39,901 bases of DNA from Bacteroidota bacterium. GTDB taxonomy: Bacteria; Bacteroidota; Bacteroidia; Chitinophagales; Saprospiraceae. The translations under genes were made by a program, and so were the position numbers. Below, in pieces: positions 34,838 through 39,901 of this stretch. The notes below the pieces were generated by a model. That model saw only the letters and a list, made by a program, of their open reading frames with translations, was not told where the DNA came from and searched no databases. Numbering within the stretch: the first letter of the stretch is position 1; each line of letters starts with the position of its first letter. The stretch lies in NCBI GenBank assembly GCA_014190515.1, contig BJGN01000013.1:1-39901 (forward strand), in the 5' to 3' direction.

Positions 34838-35929
34838 TTATGGATTAGGAAGAGCGGCGTGCACTCTTGCGTTAATATTATAGTGGCCATATTTTACATA
34901 ACAGTACCCTCTGTATGGTCCCCAGTCGTCACCCCATGAATTCTTTACAATCCATGCTCCTTTTGTATCACACCATCCTACAATGGTAACAGCATGGTTA
35001 ATAGTTGCCCCGGAAGAAGAAACCAGTTCGGCTGAACCATTTGGGTAGGCATCCATGACATCTCCACCATAACCAGTCCAACCTCTTGCATAAACAGCCG
35101 TAGTTACAGCTCCATAGGTTGCAATAGCTGCTTTTACTACATCATCGGAAGGATATGATGTTCCAATTCGAACCCAACCTGCCAGACTCATAGATTTTGG
35201 ATTACTAACACAAGCTGCTTCCGCAGTAGTTCCCGCATTGATGTAAGGATAAGCAGATTCACTTGCCGCGCCTGTGCATAACATGTAATCTAATGCCTTA
35301 TATTCCCAACCACCTGAACAGCTACCTGCATTTTCACCCGAACAATTCAGGCCGCAGCTCAAAAGATCCTGTTCAGAAACATCTTTTGCGCCGCCGAATG
35401 TCAATTTATATCCGTGTTCATAAGCTGCACCTGCGGCAAATGCCCAGCAACTCCCGCAATTACCCTGATCTTTTACAGGACTTAGAATACTGGTATTCAG
35501 TGTGCAGCCAGATGCGCCTAATAGAATTTTTTTCCAATCTATCGTAGTGATATCTATAAGCCAGGCTGGATTCCACCTGATTCCCTTAGCTTCAAAAGAC
35601 TTTTTAACAGATGGCAATTTTGCCAGATTCGACTCAATGTTTTTTTTAAGTAGCACTGGAGAAATGTCTTCTTTCATCAAACTTGCCAAACTTGTCAAAG
35701 GGTAATTCATGCATCTGTTTGGGCTAAATCGGTAAGACTTTCTCTTCAGTTGTTCATATTCCCTTTTTTCACTGGCTAATAATGTCTTTCCAGCTGTAGA
35801 TAAAGAGGCTTCGATCTTTACCAGATCTCTTTGAGTAGTAAAACTAGCTAATGGATCTTGTGCATTCAACATGGTTTTGGTACCCATTAGAAGCAGAATG
35901 CTCCAAATAATAGATTTTTTCATTTTCAT
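34838..35929 (-). CDS. Papain-like cysteine protease (C1 family)
   Basis: 363 aa from the ATG at 35927-35929; a second ATG lies at 35921-35923. A signal peptide (KKSIIWSILLLMG...LNAQ) and an ~120-residue N-terminal pro-region precede the catalytic domain. Gln155 and Cys161 lie in VKDQGNCGSCWAF; His312 in INHAVTIVGW and Asn330 in KNSWGDDWG complete the papain triad, so the enzyme should be active. It is presumably exported. No C-terminal T9SS sorting domain is visible after RVHAALPNP. Neighbouring genes give no clue to its substrate. Confidence 0.92.
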   Translation of the reverse strand: MKMKKSIIWSILLLMGTKTMLNAQDPLASFTTQRDLVKIEASLSTAGKTLLASEKREYEQLKRKSYRFSPNRCMNYPLTSLASLMKEDISPVLLKKNIESNLAKLPSVKKSFEAKGIRWNPAWLIDITTIDWKKILLGASGCTLNTSILSPVKDQGNCGSCWAFAAGAAYEHGYKLTFGGAKDVSEQDLLSCGLNCSGENAGSCSGGWEYKALDYMLCTGAASESAYPYINAGTTAEAACVSNPKSMSLAGWVRIGTSYPSDDVVKAAIATYGAVTTAVYARGWTGYGGDVMDAYPNGSAELVSSSGATINHAVTIVGWCDTKGAWIVKNSWGDDWGPYRGYCYVKYGHYNINARVHAALPNP

Positions 35930-36004
35930 GTTTTTAGAATTTAAAATGATTTCTAAATGGATATAGCTTAAGCAGCTCCGTTTGTTCCACATAAATTTAA
36001 AAAA

Positions 36005-36219
36005 CTTGATTAGGATTTAATAGGATTTTTAGTTTACGTCTTTGATATGTTCCAGAAGGATAATTGGATTTGTATTATTCATTGTTCATTTTTTTTCGCC
36101 GACGTGTAACTCGACGGCGGGAGACCGTGAGATGAAATCACCATTTAATAGTTACCTTCCCATTTTATCCAACGACGTTATAGTTAATCCTATAAATCCT
36201 GTAAATCATGATTCAAACC
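36005..36219. repeat. Imperfect inverted repeats enclosing a GC-rich hairpin
   Basis: Left arm carries TTAGGATTTAATAGGATTT, right arm AATCCTATAAATCCTGTAAA. They face each other across about 155 bases, which contain a GC-rich CGCCG/CGGCG hairpin in otherwise A+T-rich DNA. This arrangement could be a decayed non-autonomous element, but no target duplication or transposase is seen. Confidence 0.4.
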
Positions 36220-36260
36220 AATATTTGCGATAATATTTAATATGAAACCTGTCAGGGAAA

Positions 36261-36284
36261 AGTCGCGAAGCATCGCGTCTCTAC
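36261..36284. repeat. REP-like palindrome remnant
   Basis: AGTCGCGAAGCATCGCGTCT followed by CTAC. The pairing CGCGA/TCGCG with an AGCA loop resembles the short palindromes with GACGCGA/TCGCGTC arms that I know to be scattered through many bacterial genomes of this type. Identification rests on memory of the motif. Confidence 0.45.
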
Positions 36285-36300
36285 TTTAGGGAGGTGTAGA

Positions 36301-37575
36301 TTATTTTGGGGTACTTAACCGATACGTTTTTATCTGTGTAGATTTATCGCTATTCACCTCTGTAGTGGATAAAATAAAGCCATTATTATAAGGAACTAAT
36401 ATAGGAAAGCCACTTAAGCGTTCCGCACTGGTATCTTTAATTTGTTGAAGAATACCTTTTTTTCCATTAGAATGAATAATCTGTAGCGATATTTTTGCTG
36501 ATTTGTTCTGATTACTGACCCAGCTTACGGCCGTTTGTTTTTCATTTAACCAATGGATATCGACACGTCCCACAGGACCATTATTATCGATAACCACTGG
36601 TTTACCAAAAGTCAGACCCCCATCTTCTGAAAAAATAACTTTTACTTCTCCTTTTTTATTTTTTCCTGTAAACCAGGCGATAGCTAATTTATTTTTGTGG
36701 GCCGAAATGGCAGGCCCATTTACAGGACAACCCGCAATCATCCATTCATCGTTGTAAATAGAGGTAGGTTCAGACCAGCCCCCATTTTCAAAACGAACAA
36801 TACTGATGTCTCGAATCTCTCTTTCCGAACGATCCCTGTAAACGACAACAGGTCCATTTTCCAACATGGCAGCAGCCGTTTGACAACAATCACAAATACG
36901 AGAATCCAACATCTTTTCATCCGAAACCATACCGCTGGTATCTATCAAAGCGGTATGTAAAGTCATCGTTCCATGATGCCCACCATGTTCGTCTTTACTT
37001 TCTTTAGCTTCCTCTTCATGACCTTTAGTCAGCCTGCCGTCTAACCAAAATGCCCTTATTTTACCTTCTTTTTCAGGCAAAAGAGAAACAAATCCGTGTT
37101 CTGCGGGAATACCATCCTGATGTAAAATGGTAGAAGGAGACCAATTTGAAAGGCCAGGTTTATTTATGGAAATTCTGATGTCATAATCAAAAGTGCCATC
37201 AGCGCTTTTCTGTAACCAATGTGCTAAAAGATAGTTTTCCTTCAGGCCAGGAAAACGGGAAAAGGAGGGAAAATCTGCCCAATTGACAAACCAGTTGGTA
37301 CCTTGGGAAATAGTATTTCCTGTCGACCATTTGTCGTCCTCCAAAAGGGAATATTTTAACACATCGGTTGAATCGTCCAGAAATTCTACCCAGCTTAGCC
37401 AAACCTTTCCATCATGGTCTTTAAAAAGATTAGGAACCGCACCCATTTTACCTGGCGACGGTAATTCCTCAATGATGAAAGGTTTGGAATAGATTTGGGC
37501 AAATCCAATCAAAGAAAGATAAAGATTTGCCCAAACAAAAAGGATTAAAAACCTTAATTTACTGCATTCTGTCAT
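36301..37575 (-). CDS. Cys/His-rich beta-propeller (BNR-like) secreted protein
   Basis: 424 aa from the ATG at 37573-37575; upstream in-frame ATGs would overlap more of the HMA gene. A signal peptide ends at FAQ. Propeller-like repeats are seen (KVWLSWVEFLDD, IRAFWLDGR, LAIAWFTGKNKKGEVKVIFSEDGG). Notable are a His-rich loop (His186, 197, 200, 201, 207) and CDCC (Cys228, 230, 231) followed by GCPVNG (Cys283). Usually called a sialidase- or exo-alpha-sialidase-like protein, but no sialidase active site is visible. It overlaps the HMA-domain gene by 17 bases and is probably translated with it. A metal-related role is inferred. Confidence 0.78.
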   Translation of the reverse strand: MTECSKLRFLILFVWANLYLSLIGFAQIYSKPFIIEELPSPGKMGAVPNLFKDHDGKVWLSWVEFLDDSTDVLKYSLLEDDKWSTGNTISQGTNWFVNWADFPSFSRFPGLKENYLLAHWLQKSADGTFDYDIRISINKPGLSNWSPSTILHQDGIPAEHGFVSLLPEKEGKIRAFWLDGRLTKGHEEEAKESKDEHGGHHGTMTLHTALIDTSGMVSDEKMLDSRICDCCQTAAAMLENGPVVVYRDRSEREIRDISIVRFENGGWSEPTSIYNDEWMIAGCPVNGPAISAHKNKLAIAWFTGKNKKGEVKVIFSEDGGLTFGKPVVIDNNGPVGRVDIHWLNEKQTAVSWVSNQNKSAKISLQIIHSNGKKGILQQIKDTSAERLSGFPILVPYNNGFILSTTEVNSDKSTQIKTYRLSTPK

Positions 37576-37906
37576 ACAAGCAGCATCCTGGCAGTTTATC
37601 ATACACTTCGTTAGATGCCTTGAACTCATCGGTATCATGACCTACTGCGGCAATCTTTTTCTTAATATCAGAAACAGAGACTTTATTTGCATTGTATTTT
37701 ACCACCATTTTTTTTGTCTCTGTTGACCAAACGGCCTCAACGATACCTTCCAATCCTGATGTAGCTTTTTCAATTCGTTTTTTACACATACCGCAATTTC
37801 CAGCGACGGTGAAGCTTACTTTTTTAGGGGGTGCAGCTGATATGGTGGTATTTGAACCAAATAAAAAGGCTGCAAACAAAAAGGCAACAAACATCTTAAT
37901 TTTCAT
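37559..37906 (-). CDS. Periplasmic heavy-metal-associated (HMA/MerP-like) protein
   Basis: 115 aa with a signal peptide (about 1-24) and an HMA domain (about 30-95) bearing the metal motif GNCGMC (Cys38, Cys41). Ends with LPGCC (Cys108, 109) and a nearby His90. Such proteins bind copper, zinc or mercury in the periplasm; the metal cannot be read. It is the upstream gene of a pair with the Cys/His-rich propeller protein, overlapping it by 17 bases, and is divergent from the large propeller gene. No P-type ATPase or mer genes lie in the window. Confidence 0.9.
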   Translation of the reverse strand: MKIKMFVAFLFAAFLFGSNTTISAAPPKKVSFTVAGNCGMCKKRIEKATSGLEGIVEAVWSTETKKMVVKYNANKVSVSDIKKKIAAVGHDTDEFKASNEVYDKLPGCCLYDRMQ

Positions 37907-38020
37907 ATTCTTACTTTTTTGGTTAATTTTAAAACTTGATAACGATAAATTTAATTTTATTGTTTCAGTAATCCTAATAATTGTTAAATAAGCAACCTAC
38001 TTTATTAAAAAACAATCAAA

Positions 38021-39901
38021 ATGAAGCAACTTCAAATTAAAGTATGGGCCTTTTTGCTCACTTTTTTATGTTTCAATCTATCTTATGGTCAGGAAATTGA
38101 CCTGAAAAGATTAAAAGGCATTTCACCGAGGAGTATCGGTCCGGCTGGTATGAGCGGTAGAATTACTGCCATTGAGGTCGATTTAACTAATCCTCAGATT
38201 ATTTATGCCGGTGCTGCATCGGGTGGATTATGGCGCTCAAATAACGGAGGAACTGCTTGGGAAAGTCTTTTCGATGAAATGGACAATCTGTCTATTGGGT
38301 CAATTGCCTTAAATCAGAAAAATCCGCTGGATATTTGGGTTGGAACGGGTGAAGGAAATCCCCGGAATTCTCAAAACATGGGAAAAGGAATTTACAGAAG
38401 CCGTGATGGGGGAAAAACGTGGAAGTGTCTAGGTTTGGAAAATACCAAAACGATACACAGAATTATCATTCACCGCGACAACCCTGATATTGTTTATGTT
38501 GGGGCTCAAGGTTCCCCATTTGGTCCAAATCCGGAAAGAGGCGTTTTCAGAACAAAAGATGGCGGAAAAACATGGGAGAAAATTCTTTACGTGAACGACC
38601 AAACGGGCGTAGCTGATATGGTTGCTGATCCAAGTAATCCCAATAAAATATTGGTAGCTATGTGGGAATATGGCAGAAAACCATGGTTTTTTAATTCTGG
38701 TGGTCCTGGTTCTGGCCTACATGTCACTTTTGACGGTGGCGATACCTGGTCTAAAAGAACCGATGCTGATGGTTTACCGAAAGGTCCGCTCGGTAGAATT
38801 GGATTGGCGATTGCCCGTTCAAAAACCAATATCATTTATGCGTTAGTGGAAGCTAAGGAAAATGGTCTCTATAAATCGACCGATGGCGGCTTCAAATGGA
38901 CCTTGGTTGGAAAAGGGGAAGGGGTAAGTGACCGACCATTTTACTACCACGAAATTTATGTGGATCCTAAAAATGAAAATAGAATTTACAATCTATTTTC
39001 CCTCGTTACCCGAAGTGAAGACGGTGGAAAAACGTTCCAAACCCTCCTTCCTTATTCTGGGGTGCACCCAGACCATCATGCTTTTTGGATTCACCCGGAA
39101 GACCCAAATTATCTGATTGATGGTAATGATGGTGGATTAAATATTTCTAGGGACATGGGAAAAACCTGGCGATTCATTGAAAATATTCCTGTAGGTCAGT
39201 TTTATCATGTGAATTACGATTTATCTATTCCTTACCGTATTGGTGGAGGCATGCAGGACAATGGTTCCTGGGTTGGACCAAGTTCCATCTGGCAACAAGG
39301 CAATATAAGGAATACCGATTGGCAGGAAATTTACTTCGGTGACGGTTTTGATGTGAGTTTTCATCCAACAGATGCGACCAAAGCTTATGCCATGTCACAG
39401 GGTGGAAATGTGGGTCAGGTACACTTGAATACAGGAAGAACACAAGGTATTAAACCAACCCATCCTGATCCGAAAATTGAATTGCGATATAACTGGAATG
39501 CTGCCTTTGCCCAAAATCCCTTTGAACCTTGTGGATTGTATTTTGGCAGTCAATTTGTGCACAAAAGCACTGATTGTGGGAAAACATGGGAAATTATTTC
39601 TCCCGATCTTACCACAAATGATCCCATCAAACAAATGCAGGATTCTACCGGTGGTTTGACCATTGACAATACTGCCGCTGAAAATCACACTACCATTTTA
39701 GCTATTGCGCCAAGTCCTTTAGATAAAAATGTAATTTGGGTAGGCACTGATGATGGCAATTTACAACTTACCCGCGATGGTGGAAAAACGTGGACCAATC
39801 TTAGCGGGTCTCTACCCGGTGTAAAAGCGGGTTCATGGATTCCATATATTGAAGTTTCAACTAAAAACGCTGGCGAAGTTTTTGTCATTGTAAATGATTA
39901 C
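38021..39901 (+). CDS. Large Asp-box/VPS10-like beta-propeller protein, partial (3' end missing)
   Basis: The first 627 codons of an open frame that leaves the window. A signal peptide ends at LSYGQ (about residue 24). At least nine Asp-box motifs (SxDxGxTW) are seen, for example SNNGGTAW (73-80), SRDGGKTW (127-134), TKDGGKTW, TFDGGDTW, STDGGFKW, SEDGGKTF, SRDMGKTW, STDCGKTW and TRDGGKTW, as in the VPS10/sortilin-like, sialidase-type ten-bladed propellers commonly labelled glycosyl hydrolase in Bacteroidota. Secreted, exact activity unknown; no catalytic residues can be named. Members are usually around 1,000 residues, so about a third is missing. Confidence 0.88.
   Translation, partial: MKQLQIKVWAFLLTFLCFNLSYGQEIDLKRLKGISPRSIGPAGMSGRITAIEVDLTNPQIIYAGAASGGLWRSNNGGTAWESLFDEMDNLSIGSIALNQKNPLDIWVGTGEGNPRNSQNMGKGIYRSRDGGKTWKCLGLENTKTIHRIIIHRDNPDIVYVGAQGSPFGPNPERGVFRTKDGGKTWEKILYVNDQTGVADMVADPSNPNKILVAMWEYGRKPWFFNSGGPGSGLHVTFDGGDTWSKRTDADGLPKGPLGRIGLAIARSKTNIIYALVEAKENGLYKSTDGGFKWTLVGKGEGVSDRPFYYHEIYVDPKNENRIYNLFSLVTRSEDGGKTFQTLLPYSGVHPDHHAFWIHPEDPNYLIDGNDGGLNISRDMGKTWRFIENIPVGQFYHVNYDLSIPYRIGGGMQDNGSWVGPSSIWQQGNIRNTDWQEIYFGDGFDVSFHPTDATKAYAMSQGGNVGQVHLNTGRTQGIKPTHPDPKIELRYNWNAAFAQNPFEPCGLYFGSQFVHKSTDCGKTWEIISPDLTTNDPIKQMQDSTGGLTIDNTAAENHTTILAIAPSPLDKNVIWVGTDDGNLQLTRDGGKTWTNLSGSLPGVKAGSWIPYIEVSTKNAGEVFVIVNDY

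Larger units (their letters stand above)
35930..36300. other. Repeat-rich intergenic region
   Basis: 371 bases without a convincing gene. It holds two imperfect inverted copies of an AATCCTATxAAATCC motif (about 36005-36029 and 36185-36219), a small GC-rich hairpin (CGCCG at 36097-36101, CGGCG at 36115-36119), and a short palindrome AGTCGCGAAGCATCGCGTCT (36261-36280). These look like remnants of Bacteroidota intergenic repeats. The 63-codon reading frame crossing the area is not supported. Confidence 0.6.

Noticed and set aside
36042-36233. 63-codon reading frame in the repeat-rich gap
   Set aside because: It runs through inverted repeats and a GC-rich hairpin, and its product shows no family-like motif; the initial hydrophobic part alone is not enough.
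37576-37638. N-terminal extension of the propeller protein from upstream ATG codons
   Set aside because: It would overlap the HMA gene by 80 bases and put a non-hydrophobic, Cys-rich stretch before the signal peptide; the ATG at 37573-37575 gives a normal signal sequence.
38587-38835. Minus-strand reading frame inside the large propeller gene
   Set aside because: The plus strand encodes regular Asp-box motifs in this interval, so the opposite frame is a shadow.

Overview
This window is a stretch of chromosome from a member of the phylum Bacteroidota, most likely a Saprospiria/Chitinophagia-type lineage. That is an inference. It rests on a PorW/SprE-type gliding and type IX secretion lipoprotein, families largely confined to the phylum (DUF2480, DUF5723-like and DUF7033-like proteins), Bacteroidota-style promoters (TTTG / TAnnTTTG), A+T-rich DNA and few Shine-Dalgarno sequences. 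Most genes are core housekeeping genes. No phage, transposase, integrase, CRISPR array, rRNA or tRNA gene was seen.

Layout, left to right. 1-7.6 kb: upp with an overlapping DUF7033/polysaccharide-deacetylase-like gene; a small outer-membrane-type protein and lipA; dprA translationally coupled to an alkaline-phosphatase homologue that has lost its catalytic serine and most metal ligands; a Cys/Met-metabolism PLP enzyme; and an HU gene with a clear terminator. 7.7-12.3 kb: a small lipoprotein and a peptide/nickel-type ABC operon (binding lipoprotein and two enlarged permeases) without ATPase genes. 12.4-21.3 kb: a TIGR01777 epimerase, a HAD hydrolase, an M23 peptidase, the large PorW/SprE-type lipoprotein, and a tight minus-strand operon of DUF5723-like protein, ScpB, DUF2480 and lytic transglycosylase. 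21.4-25.5 kb: an NTF2-like protein, an alpha/beta hydrolase, a PqqB-like metallo-hydrolase and a convergent gap full of small palindromic repeats. 24.1-30.6 kb: an outer-membrane protein with two paralogous TPR proteins, purH and tdk.

30.6-31.7 kb is the most dynamic spot. A 170-bp intergenic block carrying the leader and start codon of the next gene is duplicated in tandem with one mismatch. That gene itself contains eight 18-bp repeats encoding a charged hexapeptide. Then come pfkA, a rhomboid protease, an ECF sigma factor with a very good promoter, an XRE regulator and a papain-like protease. 36-39.9 kb holds a repeat-rich gap, a metal-associated pair (HMA-domain protein and a Cys/His-rich beta-propeller protein) and the first 627 codons of a large Asp-box/VPS10-like beta-propeller protein that runs off the end.

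Working together: cell-envelope functions dominate (secretion, peptidoglycan hydrolases, lipoproteins, outer-membrane proteins), interleaved with nucleotide salvage and synthesis (upp, purH, tdk), lipoate synthesis, DNA handling (dprA, hup, scpB) and glycolysis (pfkA). No complete new defence or mobile system was found. The strongest unusual signals are the pseudo-alkaline phosphatase, the 170-bp promoter/leader duplication with the adjacent hexapeptide-repeat gene, and the HMA/propeller metal-binding pair.
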